Made by a program: the position numbers and the translations under genes. A stretch of 64,000 nucleotides of DNA from Rapana venosa (lineage: Eukaryota; Mollusca; Gastropoda; Neogastropoda; Muricidae): contig CM054167.1 of assembly GCA_028751875.1 (NCBI GenBank), positions 21,134,285-21,198,284 on the forward strand, written 5' to 3'. Position 1 is the first letter of the stretch; every line of letters begins with the position of its first letter. The notes beneath the pieces were generated by a model, which made no database searches, was not told the origin of the DNA, and saw only the letters and a program-made list of their open reading frames with translations. Positions 1-13,167 of the stretch are shown one piece after another.

Positions 1-127
1 GGATAAAACAATAAGAGTGAATAACGGCATGTAACTAATCACCTTTCCATCTTATTGAAAAGACATTGATTCAAAATTCACCAAATGAAATCTCTGTCAA
101 CTAAAGTTCTCTTTACCTCAAACAGAT

Positions 128-442
128 CTTAAAACTGTAATCTGACATCTCCAGCACGTAAAACAATCAATTCACTAAACTTTCACACAGACTTGAACAG
201 TCACAAACTAACATCTCCTGCAGCTGAACAATCAATTCTCTAAACTTGCACACTGGCTTAAAAAGTCACAAACTAACATCTCCAGCAGCTGAACAATCAA
301 TTCTCTAAACTTTCTCACCTATACTTGAAAAGTCACAAACTGACATCTACAGCAACTAAACAATCAGTTCTCTAAACTTTCTCACACTGACTTGAACAGT
401 CACAAACTAACATCTCCTGCAGCTAAACAATCAATTCTCTCT
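128..442 (+). repeat. Minisatellite, unit about 62 bp, 5 copies
   Basis: The pattern cttgaacagtcacaaactaa, catctcctgcagctgaac, aatcaattctctaaacttt recurs about every 60-65 bp with substitutions. Bases 443-690 hold nothing recognisable. Confidence 0.85.
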
Positions 443-689
443 ATCCGTCAGCAATGATACGACTGCTGCCTGTCCCCACAGTCACACATAGCTAGTGGCG
501 ACCTGAGTGGGCCCAGCTCAGACCAAGGACTACATGTAGCAATTTGCCCTCGTCCTTTGCCATGGGCCAGAGCCCTGCCAAGGGTGACGCCCTCAGGGAC
601 AACAGAAAAGGGGAATCACAAGGACTATCTTGGGCTTGTCAACAGAACACAGCTTAAAAACAAAAACAAAAGAGGCCTACATTGCAAGA

Positions 690-694
690 ACAGT

Positions 695-792
<98 letters not shown>

Positions 793-935
793 AAGACAGC
801 GAGAGAGAGAGAATGAGTGCATGTGTGCGCACATGTGTGTGTGTGTGTGTGCGTGTGCATGCCTGTGTGTGCATGTGCACACTGGTTTACACACACACAT
901 GACACACACAGATGTGTGCATACTTGTGAATGTGT
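690..935 (+). repeat. Compound microsatellite (GA)n then (GT)n/(CA)n
   Basis: About 45 GA units (697-788), then interrupted GT and CA tracts. Open frames through it are repeat translations. Confidence 0.95.
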
Positions 936-3284
936 GTGTTACCATACTTGACTGCAACATGCATTTAATAATAACTATCCTTATCATTACATTAATATAA
1001 TTACATAAAGTTTTCTATTATATTAAAAAAAAAATCAATATATATCCTATTCACCATCAAAGTTAAGAGTTGATAATTAGCCTTGTCATCATCATCATTG
1101 TCATCATGATGATCATTTACAGCTAAATCACCACAAAACCCAACACGAAGCATAGTCTTCATCTAAATGGCATGTTTCAAACACCAAAGACTATCTTCAC
1201 TTCCTCTTTCAGGAAAAAAAAAGGCAAGCTTTTTAAGTTAAATCCTTTCAAGGTCAATGTCCTATACCGCCCCCCCACCCCCCTCCCCCCAACCACCACT
1301 TCCAAACCAAGACACCAACAGTATGAGTACAAGGAGTCTTGACCCTGGGCCTTTTGCCCAATAAGGCTGGCCTTAACACACAAAATCCTGGACCAGCCAC
1401 CATCTCCTCCCCCTCCTTCCCTCTTCGCACACAGCAGGCCATGTTTGGTAAGGACCCACACACTCAAAACTACAAAGCTTTCTCCAGCCGCCGATGCGAT
1501 GGTCCATCCTCCACCTTCTGCAAATACTCTCTCTGTGCAGCTGACTGAGGGTGGGTTTTTTGTTGGGTTTTTCCCCCTCTGTCACTGCTGATTTCTAGTG
1601 GCTAAATTCTAAAGTACAAAATACTTCAATTCTTTTTTGAATCAAGAAGATGTGGTCATTAATTGTTTCTGTATCTTAGGTTCATTTTCACAGATAGAAA
1701 GGTAGATAGGTAGACAGACAGAAAGATGGATGGATGGAAAGGATGGATGGATGGATAGATAGATAGATAGACCATAGACAGATAGGTCACAGACAAGTCT
1801 AGATCAAGAATGTATGGTCATTAATGGTTTCCTGCCTCTTAGCTTTGTTTTCACAAATAGATACTGGTAGGAACAGGTGACACAATTTCAAAAGCACATA
1901 CACACTGGTATTATGTTTAGACATCATCTCCAAGTCAAAATGTGGCCTCCTCAATGGTGGGCAAAACAGTCATGTATGCAAAAATCTTTGATTTGGGAAG
2001 GGAGGGAGGGGGGGGGGTCTGGATATGATAACAAGCTGCAGTCTCATCTTGTGCAACATGCATTCAGTGCACTAAAAAAACAAAAACATAAGGAAAAAAA
2101 CCCCACTCGCAGCAACAAGAGACTTGTCCCTAGAAATATTACACAGAAAATGCCCTCACTCACTAACGGATGAACAGATGCAGACCAACCAAAAATAATT
2201 CTAACAAGTGGTTTTGTACTCTGGCAATGAATTCATGAGTTCTCATTGGGAGAAAAGCTTGATATTAATCTGCCAAGACTTTTGAAGATCCATACATATA
2301 TATATAATATAATATTTATATATATAAACATGAATGTTTCATGAACATAATCAGGAAATTACTAGCACCTGAGACAGAAACACCTGTATCTAGACAAATG
2401 ACTACATGCTAAGTACCATAAAACCTGCAGATAACCTGCAGATTTAAAAATAAAAATTATGCAAGTTGTAAGTGACTAAAGCGTGCATGCATGCAAGCAT
2501 GTGTGTGAGAGACAGTGCGTGTGTATGAGCGTTCATGAATGTGCATGTATGCAAGCATGCATGTGTGCTTCTGTGTATGCAAACAAAAAGTGCGTTTAAG
2601 ATCTCTAACATCAACAAAAACCAGAAGAGAATGATCTACAGCTTGTGACCACACAAGATATGATTCTGACTGAGTTACTGATTCAGCCTGTTTCAGGTCG
2701 GGTCTGATGTCAGGCTATCTCTCGCAAAGCCATGAAAACACTAAAGTACAGGAAGTGTCATGCTGAGGACACTGAATTACAGTGAATACATCATCCCTCC
2801 ATTTTGCAGTGTGCACATGTATAATTATACTAATGAGGTGTTGAACCTGAAATAATACAATATTTTGCTGGTTGCTCCTTTATAGGGGTTACACAAATTT
2901 TTCTTGTCTTTTGGCGGTATTATTGTGGGGTTTTGTTTGTGGTTTTTGTTTGTTTCGTTTGAGGGGAGGGTGTTTTTGCTGTTGTTGGGTTTTTGTTTGT
3001 TTGTTTTTTGGGGGGTGTCCCTAGCCTAGTCTCCAGCCCCATCCACATCCCCTTTCAACACCTCCCTCCTCCCCTTGTTGTTTTTGCCCTCTCTCTCTCT
3101 CTCTCTCTCAAAAACATAACAAGCCATGTTTACGTTTAGGTTGATACTATCATTTTAAAACTTTTGTTTGAACATAATGTTCTACTTAGAAAGGAAAGCA
3201 AGTCTCAGTGTATAAATACTGTGTTGTGTGTGTGTGTGTGTGTGTATTATTTAACATTTATTCAAATATTTATCATAAGTGATT

Positions 3285-3343
<59 letters not shown>

Positions 3344-4660
3344 GTACATGTGAAGAAGGAAAATTTTACATCCATATATAATGCAAAGCAATCTGAAATG
3401 AATAACTTGATAAATCACCAAAGACAGGACACAGATAGGCTCAAGTCAGTCCCTATTACTACTTGAACCACTATTTCTACTCCTGTTTTACTGCAGCAGC
3501 TACTAACAATACTACTGAACATTAGAAATATAAATAATAGTTACTTCATGAATAGTTTCTTTTTGGTGAAAGATGGCAGTCACTATTGTACTCAATTCTC
3601 TTGGTTGATCTCATTTTTCATTTCAGCTTTCTTGTTCCATGATTGGGTCTCAATGGAAAATGCTTTTAAAATATATATTTAAAAAGGGGGTGGGGGTGGG
3701 GGTGGGGATGGCGGTGTTTTGCTGTGCAAACTCATGAAACTGATTCCAAGTTAATCAGCCATCCCTGTCTAGTGGCTAGTAGACTTAATACACACATGCA
3801 CACACACATGGACTCGTGCACTTGTGTACGCACACACACACCAGCAAACATTCATACAGCTCAGGTTATTTCCAGACCCCCTATTAATTGTCTATAATAG
3901 GTTTTCTTTTGCATTAGTTGCTGTTAATCGTTCTATTTGCTTTTAATTAATTTCAGTTTCTTTTATTTCACCTAGAATGAACAGACTTTAAATCACACAC
4001 ACATGCACACCAACTGATGCAATTTTATTAGCAACAAACAGGTTTCAAATCATTCTTGCCAAATTTAAATGTTTTTTCACTCTCAGTTTAGCTGGGGGTG
4101 ATGGCTAGAACACAGACCTTTTAACTTGGGAAAAAAATTACACACACACACATTCCCATCTGATATCAAATTAGTGGAAGGACATTAAACTGAAGAACAC
4201 ACACACTACACACACACACACACATACACATACACCATGACTCACATGGACACAGGAAAGGAATAGGAAAGTAAATATTATATTCATTTATGCTGACCTA
4301 ATTTCCCACAGAATATGGGCCTTGACAAATTTTCCTTTCTCAAGACTAAAGCAAAAAAACAGCTGGTAGTTGGATGTTTATTTTGTTAGATTTTCTACTT
4401 TTCTTGCATCTGACAATCCTGCACCTTTTTCCCCCCTGCAGCTTGACAAAGGATACATAGACTGGCATTGCTATGGTCTACATAGCCAACCTTCTACATT
4501 GCCAACAAGTTGACCTTAAAATGAGAGAACAGGGACACATTTCCAGTCCAAATCAGGACGATCGTCTGCTACACAGACTGAAAATAAATCATCAAGCACT
4601 TTTCCAAAGAGACGAACACATCGATGCTACATGTCTGTACACAGACGAGTAAAAAAAAAA
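936..4660. other. Non-coding stretch with microsatellites and one SINE-tail remnant
   Basis: Visible: (GATG/GATA)n at 1718-1772; a SINE-C-type tail remnant at about 1890-1995 (aatgtggcctcctcaatggt); (GT)n at 3215-3245 and 3286-3340; a GT-rich low-complexity run at 2920-3015. No exon with supported splice sites was found. Confidence 0.6.
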
Positions 4661-4683
4661 GAACAGAGACAAAACCAACTTAC

Positions 4684-4900
4684 AGAAGGCTTTTCGTCCG
4701 TGCGACTTGCAAGAAATACACATTTCCTTTGCGCCTAACCTGATCTGACCTCCGCTTGACTCGGCACGTTTTGGGATCGTCCGTTTGAGATCGGCACGCG
4801 GCTTGCAATGTGACTGGCTGCCCTTGACCGTGACCGCAATATCAGACTACGTCATCGACCTTGGACTCTGAGAAGTGCGATCGTCCTAAAAAGTGGTTTA
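4684..4900 (-). promoter_or_regulatory. Possible minus-strand first exon and promoter (about 4.7 kb)
   Basis: On the minus strand, cggacgaaaagccttct is followed by a strong donor gtaagttgg (just below 4684). The segment 4690-5130 is unusually CpG-rich for this window. This suggests a first exon of a gene running left. No protein could be recognised. Confidence 0.3.
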
Positions 4901-5954
4901 CATCGCTAGCGCGGCCAATTTTAGACAACCAGCTTCAGAGTTTCTAACAGGCTTTGTAGTTTGGGACAACTTTGTTGTCCTGAAATTCTTAGCTTTCTAA
5001 GTAAGCTAAAACCTTAGTTACAAAATAAAAAATCAATTATCACACTCGGCAGCCGTGACTGTCGCCCTTTCATTCTCGCGCGAGGCCCTGACTGTGTGCA
5101 TGCGAAGAGACTGGCGAAGCTGGAATCTGTGCGATTTGGGCGTGTCCCTTCGATGGCTTTGCTATGTGTGTGTGTGTGTGTGTGTGTATAAAGATTATGT
5201 CTACTACTGTTTGTCTAACTATTCACTCATTTTACCACTTTTCTCTTGAATGTGTTCTTACTTAAATAGCCTGATTCTTTACTACTTTGTCAGTTAGTAA
5301 TTAATGCAGGCATCCATATAAAAAGACCCAAAAAATGCTAGCAAGGAATGGGTGTTCATTACAATTGAGATACAAATTTTAAAAAATAACTCAAAAACAT
5401 ATCTGTAGAGATTGTTTAAACAAACTGTTTTAGGTGTACTCACTGTACCATGTAGAACAAAAAATGTTGTTATTAAAGTTTTATTATCAGCTAGCCAATC
5501 TTTTAACCTGAAGAAGATTTCAAACAAACCAACAATCTGTTCTGTTCTGCCAAACCCTTGGGTCTTTTGTTTTCACTTTGTTGTTCCTCTTTAAAGAAAA
5601 GAACTTTACAGGCTAACTGCTCTTCCATTCATATAGAAAGCATGGTGATAAGGCAATGGGATGAATCTGTTAGATATTCTGCCCCTCTTATGATGTTTCA
5701 AGCCTTGTGTGCAGCTGAATTAATCGCTTCATGTCACACACAGTCGATGTGGTTCAAGTAACAAAGCACTGTCTCTCTGACTGACTGCCTTGCTACATCA
5801 CAACATTGGGCAATGCTGCATTCACATCATATGCCATGATTCGTACAATGTTGTTAGATGTTCCACCTGTACACACCCATGGATCACCTTCAATAAACTC
5901 TGTCTCAGTCACTCACCATACCTGGTAATCACTGTTTTCTTTCTCCTTTTTGTT

Positions 5955-6120
5955 TGTTTTGTCTTTTATATTATGAATAAACACTCGTATGCTTTTTCTT
6001 TTTTTCACTTTCACTACTTATGTACAATTTTTGTCATCCATTCCCACTTGGCACATAATGGCCTACTCTTAAGAAAGCCGGAATAGGTTTTAACCTGAGC
6101 AAAAGGTGTTCTGTGACATT
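5955..6120 (-). mobile_element. SINE-A remnant, old
   Basis: The diverged reverse sequence shares the tail (gaataaacactcgtatgctt) and central blocks (cattcccacttggcacataatggcctactc) with SINE-A. No head is visible. Confidence 0.65.
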
Positions 6121-7459
6121 GTTAGAACACAATGAATGCTAAAATACTGAGTATGGCAGTTTTAAAAAAAAATCTACAACAACAACTTTGCAATAAAGGC
6201 AGCCATACTCAGTTCAGAGGGGTTTTTTTTGATGATTTTGTTTTGGTTCGGGCAGTTTTTTGTTTGGGGGGGGTTGTTTGTTTTGTTTTGGGTTTTTGTG
6301 TGTGTGGTTTTGTTTTGTTTTTTTTGGGGGGAGTAGGGGGTGGTCCTTTTAAAGGAGAAACAAGATTTTTAGGAGTTTGTCACAGATAAGGTATAAATTT
6401 TCACATACACAAATCAAATCTTAACATTTTTTAATGTTAGTCTTAGCATTGACTCACTACAATAACTAACAACACTTTTGATAAAGGGTGAATTTGGTTC
6501 TGTGACAAATTGCTCTTCTGCGTAACACCATAATAACCTGGCTGCTATAAACAATGTAAATTTACATGCAGCTATACTGAAAATCATTTGACAAAAATCA
6601 TAAGTATCTTCACTGATATCAACATGTCACTCATTGGTATGGTCAAAATATTACAAAACTTCAGCTTGAAGGTGTCGTAAAAATGCAAGAATTGTGAACT
6701 GTTCCCATTACCCACACTATGTTGAGTGACTATGAGATTACAAGGCGATCTTCTCTTAAAATAGAATCTGATTATTTCACTGACTATACAGTTGGCACGG
6801 AACAGCCACATTTTTAACTCACTCACGGCTGCCAGTTGTCTCCCCTGCCTTTTTTTAATTTAAAAACCACATTCTACCAATTTGTAAGGATTAGGCTGGG
6901 GGTAATTTTAAGGAAAAAAGATCACAAAAATCACCAGAAATACATTATTTCAAGTTAAGGAAACCTTCCATCTTTACTGACACATCAAGCCGTTCAGTGT
7001 CAAAGTTCTCAGTTTCTTTCCTTTAAATATTTCGCTTCTGGAGATGTAAGGATTCATCAACTTGTTTATGATAATGAGATGAAGTCAGAGCCAGGCCACA
7101 AACACGCCTCACAAACACACAATGAGCAGTGAAATCTGTTCTGATTGGTTCTTTAGCATGACAAATAGGCCAACACAGCTTATTATTAGCTTACAAATTC
7201 ACTTTGGTACCATATATAAATAATTTTAAAAAATTTATTTTAATAACCTGATAATGAAAAATTCTAAACCTCACGCTCCAAATCAAGAATGTGTGTACGA
7301 AACAAGTACATGACGTATGTTCCTGAGTCAGTGTGTTCAGTCAGAGTGAGTATACTCTTTCCTTCTCAAATGTGTTTGGCAGAAGAAAATATGAGTTTCC
7401 AGAGTTTCTTTCTAACAGTACATTCTGGTATTTTACCCTTCAGAAGACACCATATATAT

Positions 7460-7615
7460 ATAGTCTCATCCGAAGGAACATATAAAGGACTTTTGGGGAG
7501 AGTGGAGTTGACACTGATGTTAACTCCAAAGGAAAAATCCTCTTGAACAAGATTGGAACCCTGGTCAGATCACATCACTAATGTATCCCTCTAACCACCT
7601 GGCTATCCCATCTCC
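7460..7615 (-). mobile_element. SINE-A 5' half
   Basis: The sequence holds the reverse head side: tagtctcatccgaagg, actgatgttaactccaaagg, aaatcctcttgaac, and a B-box-like gattggaaccc. The tail half is missing. Confidence 0.72.
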
Positions 7616-7864
7616 ATATATATATATATGTATGTATGTATATATGTTTATCCGTCGTGTTTGACGATGACCTCCAAAACAGCAGAGGAGGCAGCTGCTG
7701 TTTCGGAAATTGGGCAGAAATTTGATTATAGTGGAGATGCCTTGCCCACAGTACATCCCCACTCTCTCGGCCAAGTGGGCATAAGGACAGTCAGCATTGG
7801 AGATGTTCTCCAAAGGCCAGCTAGCCCCCAGGGCTGCAGCACATAAGGACTGTATACATATAAA

Positions 7865-8075
7865 ATATATGACTTGAGTCAGGTCAGGCCAATGGCATGG
7901 TCCTTACTTGATTTTCCCCCAAATGCTGCCTTCAAATTTTTATTGTGTAGTGAACATTTTCTTCTTTTTTCTCTCCACTTTTTCAATTCTTGGACAAAAT
8001 CATTTTTATGATGGAAATGAAGTTATAACTGGTTACCTGCACTTGTTTTTCCTCACTATATTTTGTCGATTATAT
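7865..8075 (+). repeat. Dispersed repeat family G, copy 1
   Basis: Shares gagtcaggtcaggccaa...ggcatg and ggttacctgcacttgttttt with 49855-50110. The upstream 7640-7850 segment looks like another unclassified repeat. Confidence 0.5.
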
Positions 8076-8483
8076 ATATATATATACACACACACACCAT
8101 GTTCATGGTAAATCTGTCAGTATTCCACTCTACAACAGTAGAAAAAAAATTCATTATGTAATAAACCTGATTTCCTGATAAATCATTTTATACATTCATA
8201 TTTTGTACCAAGTAGTTTTGATTACTTCATGTTGACTACAGACACAATCTCAAATGAATCTGTATAAAAAATAATCATTTCCTTACATATCACAAGTGAT
8301 GTTTTCATTCTTAATACTGAAAACTGGTGAAATGAAATGTGATAAGTACAGGATACAGTCACACAATACACTCTGAAGACAAAGCACATGTATGTTTATC
8401 TGATGCTCTCACAAGCAATCTTTACCTCAGAATCTAAGGTCTATTATAAAAGATCAACTAACCTAAAACCATAGTATATGTGT

Positions 8484-8530
<47 letters not shown>

Positions 8531-8893
8531 AATTAGTATGCTGAAAACCAGACTTACCATTCCCTATGTATACCTCAGTTTGTGGGGAAAAATTTTTTTT
8601 TTTTTTTGTGTGTTTTTTTTTTTTTTTTGGGGGGGGGGGGGGGTGATTTGCAATCATCCAAGTCACTACTGTCCAATTTCAGTTCCACACATTATTAATG
8701 ATTTAAAAGACTTTTTTTTATCTCTCACAATAGACGCGCACGCGAGAGAGAGAGAGTGTGTGTGTGTGTGTTGACAACAGGTTTTTAAGAAGGGTGACAG
8801 CTGATCCGACACAACAAAACACTTTTTTGTCACAGGAAAAAAAATTGTTTAACTAACTAGAGCAGATGACACAGTTACGCCTCTATACTTACC

Positions 8894-9170
8894 ACTCAAG
8901 ATCAGAAACGGTCATCACAGAATTCTTCTGGTCGTCAATTTCTCACGTACAACAAATGACCTGAAATGTTGGGTTTACAGTAAAAGCTGATGGTGGGTTG
9001 TCGCGTCCTAGTTTCACGAAGCAATGAATGATCTGTCTCCTCCAAACTTGGACTGCGCACATAGACGATTGTTTTCTTTGCACTGACTTCGCTCGCGCGC
9101 TCACGTGTATGCTCTGTCCTACACGTGACCAGCCACTTTGCTTGTCTGGCAACAGTGACCTTGACTTTGA
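8894..9170 (-). promoter_or_regulatory. Possible minus-strand first exon and promoter (about 8.9 kb)
   Basis: On the minus strand, ATGACCGTTTCTGATCTTGA (MTVSDLE) leads into a strong donor, gtaagtatag. The upstream segment to 9150 has several CpGs (cgctcgcgcgctcacgtg). It could be an alternative first exon of the same leftward gene as the 4.7-kb candidate. No downstream exon was found in the window. Confidence 0.3.
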
Positions 9171-10180
9171 ACTGAAATATAGTCCCTATGTATAACAGAT
9201 CTACTGGACTTTATATTATCACAAAAATTGTTATAAACTCAAGAAAAAATATATTCGGCTATAACATAGACTTTTGGATTACATTCTGGTTGGTTTCTTG
9301 GCCATTTTTAAGTCTCGTGTCTCGCTTGGAACAAAAAACGTGACTGCGGATGTACACAAGAAAAAAGGTATTGTGCATTGAAACAGCAGAGAGATTTCAT
9401 CGATTATTAGACAGTAAATCGACTATCTCGTGTCGCTTTTCCTCAACAACTGTGTATTGCCAGAGGATTTGCCCGATTCTACAATGCTGAAAATGGCTCA
9501 TGGTCGGCTGAAGACATTAACGTCGAATAAGTGCCCGCCCAATTATTATTGGATTCCGGGATTTGTAAACAAACAAATTTAGAGAGGTGGGGTACTGGAG
9601 AAAACCAATATACTATTAGATCTAGCTCACGATAACTATTACCTTTTATTTGTGATAGTCTGGCAGTCAGTTATTTACAAGAAGGTAAACTGGCATTAGG
9701 CCAAGTCTTGGTGTCTTTGACCCTGTAAGTTCAAGTTCGGGTTGTGAATCATGCATGAATTATCCGCTAGAGTTCAACTATAAACAGGGAAAAGGGCATG
9801 AGGGGGTCATACATGAGACTGTGTACATGTACCTACTGAGCACTTTTTTTTTACCGGTGACGCGAGCCATTTACTCCCCTCCCCCTCCACTTTTTGTCTG
9901 CTAGGTCAATACAAAAACAAACTAGACCATTTTTATTCGTTTGGGTTTGTTATTATTGTTGGTGGTGGGTTGATGTTTTTCAATTTATAGTAATAATTAT
10001 GTGTTATTCTGTGCTCCCTAAGATTACTATCTAGTTGTGTGAAAAGGCAGCAAGTTTCTAATTCTGACGAATCTGTGGTCACTGCTAGAATTTCAACCAT
10101 GCCACAGTATCTTATGATAGACAGTAGAACGAATATCTCAGTATATTACATGCCTTTGAATTGCTACCTGGCCAACATTG
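9171..10180. other. Single-copy-looking stretch without recognised features
   Basis: Mixed-composition DNA with no convincing exon or repeat match. A 32-codon frame starting ATGCTGAAAATGGCTC at 9484 has no family resemblance and no splice support. Confidence 0.4.
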
Positions 10181-10395
10181 CAGCATTGATTTTGGGGGTG
10201 GCCTGTGGTGCCAAAGTGGGATGACTTGCCCCTACCACAGTCCAAAAATCGGATAGGACTGTAGTATAATCAAAACGAAACAAAATCTCAGTCTGGATAT
10301 ACCACTACCTGCAGTAGTCAGTTGTCAATAGTGGCCAGAGTAATAGTAATTTGGTACCAGGGCTGGAATACTTGACTATGTGAAATTTTGAAGAG

Positions 10396-10755
10396 GCAGA
10401 ACTTATTTGCTCAGCGCTTTAAAAGAACTGGCGGCAACAAGAGAGCTGTCCCTTGCAAAAGTGTGTGTGTGTGTGAGGGGGGTGAGAAGGGCACTCTTAT
10501 TACAGGAAAACAATACATGCAGATAGGGATTTTTCTTTCCTTTCCTCTTTTGTTTGTTTATTGTTGTTTTTTGTTTAACGGATGGTGCTGCTTATGTGGT
10601 GAAGCACTCTGTCCAGAGAGAGAGAGAGAGAACCCTGAATTTCATGCAGAGAAATTCTGCAGTGACTGAAAGTTGTATACAATAGAATGCAATGCAATAC
10701 AATACAGTGCAATGCAATACAACACAATACAATACGATATAATACAACACAACCC
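10396..10755 (+). mobile_element. SINE-D, diverged, with pentanucleotide tail
   Basis: Blocks typical of the family are aaaagaactggcggcaacaa, gagctgtcccttgcaaaag and ctgaatttcatgcagagaaa. It ends in an (AATAC/AATGC)n tract at about 10680-10750. GT and GA microsatellites have grown inside it. Confidence 0.72.
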
Positions 10756-10799
10756 TGCCACAGATTGAAGCTAGCCCCATCAGCAATCAGGTCATGGGG

Positions 10800-11370
10800 T
10801 TTCCAAGTACTGCGTCAGTGTTTGTGCTTTTTCTGTTCGTTTGTTTAGTTGTTTGTTGTTTTTAATATTTAGTTAGGTAGCATTTATTTATTCATTCATT
10901 TAACGGCCACTCAAGTCTTTTTGTGTGTTTTATTGTTGTTGTTACTGTTGTTGTTTTAAGGGGTGTTTTGTATCTTTTTCTTGTTTGTGTATGGCTGGTT
11001 GGTTGTTGTTGTTTTTATTTTATTTTTTTGTTGGTGGTGGTTTGTTATTGTTGGTTTGGGCTTTTGTTTGTTTTTGTGTGTTTTGTTTATTTTTGTTTTG
11101 TTAGTTTTAGGAGGGGGTGTTTCTTGTTGTTGCTTAGGGTTTTTGTTTGTTGTTGGCCTTTTTTTTGTTGTTGTTTTGTTGTTGTTGTTGTTGTGTGTGG
11201 GTTTTTTGGGGGGGAGCTCCAGCCTACACAAAGAACATACAGATGGAAGAGTGTGGGTGCAAACACACACACACACACACACATCACACACACACACAGA
11301 GAATATATACGTGCCGTTGCATGAAAATAAAAGAAGAGCAGATTCAAAACTGCACACACCACCTATATAA

Positions 11371-11436
<66 letters not shown>

Positions 11437-11871
11437 CGTGTGTGTGTGTGTAAAACAGGTATTTCAAAATAATGTCCAGGGGAGCATCCTGATGTAAACC
11501 CATTTTACCTCTGAACACCGGCGCAGAGCAAGGTCCATTGCACTGTGGCCTCGGGCGGAATTTTGGCAGCAGTCCCGATTGACCTATTTCTGCCCATGTT
11601 GATAGAACTTCCCAATACCCCCTAAGTCAAAAAATACCGGGTTCAGTTCCTCATTGCCCCACTGAAAAAAAAAAATCGAGAATTTCACAGTCTTTCTGCT
11701 GCACTTGGGGAAATCTGTGCCAACATTTATATTTGAACCAAACACTTTGGCTGACAGAATAGCAGAGTAAGTGTGGAACGACTGTTGTGGGTTTTTGTTT
11801 GTTTGTTGTGGTTTTGATTTGTTTAATGTCCATTCACTACTTGGTGATATAGACTCGCCCCCATTCAAACC

Positions 11872-11931
<60 letters not shown>

Positions 11932-12260
11932 GCCTTGTTTGTGTAGTCTACTACTGTTGTTGCTTTCCGTATTAAAAAAAAAAAAAAAAAAAGCACAATG
12001 AATTTCTTGATGTTTGTGGTTTATTCTCCTTTATATTGTAGAGTTGGGTTGGTGTGTTGTTGGTTTGGGGTTTTTTTGGGGGGAGGGGGATTGTTTTGTT
12101 GTCCCCCTCCCCTTCCCTGTTGTTTTTATCCTGCTTTTGGTTTTTGCTGTTTGATTTTTTGTCTTGTGTGTGTGTGTGGGGAGGGGGGGGGGGTGTTTTG
12201 TTTTTCTGTTATTTTGTTTTTCTTTTGATTTGTGTGTGTGTGTGTGTGCGAGTGTTTGTT
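10800..12260. repeat. Low-complexity T/G-rich region with microsatellites
   Basis: 10830-11210 and 12010-12250 are TTG/TTTG-rich. (CA)n lies at 11263-11300, compound (AT)n(GT)n at 11367-11452 and (CT)n at 11876-11929. The long frames here (up to 135 aa) have only low-complexity content. Confidence 0.85.
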
Positions 12261-12310
12261 TACTGTATGGGTATTGGGTTTACTTTATTATCATATGATG
12301 TATTCCTAAG

Positions 12311-12373
12311 GGTGGGGACTGGATGTAAAAAAGCACATGGATGCTTATTCATTATCCTCAAAATATAAAAGAC
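12311..12373 (+). mobile_element. SINE-A tail fragment
   Basis: About 60 bp match the SINE-A 3' end (ggactggatgtaaaaaagca, gcttattcattatcctc). No other part of the element is present. Confidence 0.65.
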
Positions 12374-12666
12374 TTTGCCATTGTCATTCTCTGTCTCTCG
12401 CTCTCACACACACACACACACAAACAAATTTTACAATAAAACAAGTATAAACCAAGGCCCTGGGCCAAGTGCAAGCTATAATGCTTAATATCTTGATAAC
12501 ATGTAACAGTCATTACAGAAGAGTAGGGTATCTAATAGCCAGTGCAGGAGGCAACACAAAGTACCCAGCACGCAGTCTGCTCCATCTGGTGGTTTAACTT
12601 AACCACGACACACCACAGCATGAAAAGTTCCAGTGAGGTGCCTCCATGATGACTCTCCTTGGCACA

Positions 12667-13070
12667 GAAAGGGAGAGACAGACAGACAGAAAGACAGAGA
12701 GTGAGAGAGATAGAGAGAGGAGAGAGAGACAGACAGACAGAGTGAGAGAGAGAGGAGAGACAGACAGACAGAATGAGAGAGAGGAGAGACAATTTTTTTC
12801 TTTTCTCGAGGATAATGGAATAAGCACTCATGTGCTTTTTTACATCCTGTCCCCATGTGTATGCGGTTTTGTACATTTTGTCATCGCACAATGGCCTACT
12901 CTTTCGAAAAGCGGAGCAGGATTTAATGTGTGCGCAAGATGTTCTGCATGTGTTCGCACACGGGGCCTCGGTTTATAGTCTCATCCAAAGGAGAGAGAGA
13001 CAGACAGACAGAATGAGAGAGAGAGAGGAGAGACAGACAGAGAGAGAGGAGAGACAGACAGACAGACAGT

Positions 13071-13104
<34 letters not shown>

Positions 13105-13167
13105 ATGAGAGAGAGAGGAGAGACAGACAGACAGAATGAGAGAGAGAGAAGAGAAGAGAGAGAGAGC
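12667..13167 (+). repeat. GA/GACA satellite-like array interrupted by SINE-A
   Basis: Irregular gagaga and gacagacaga blocks occur on both sides of the SINE-A at 12795-12993. The array parts are 126 and 174 bp. Confidence 0.85.
12795..12993 (-). mobile_element. SINE-A, 5'-truncated, inside a GA/GACA array
   Basis: The reverse-oriented tail, central domain and tctcatccaaagga end directly against GAGA/GACA repeats on both sides (12667-12792 and 12994-13167). The tRNA head is missing. Confidence 0.8.

Noticed and set aside
7640..7850. 72-codon frame with MTSKTAEEAAAVSEIG
   Set aside because: Composition is gene-like, but there are no splice borders and it sits between SINE and repeat-G sequence; more likely part of an unclassified repeat.
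10923..11370. 133-135-codon frames rich in Val, Phe, Leu and Cys
   Set aside because: TTG/TTTG low-complexity DNA reads open in several frames on both strands; no domain or splice support.
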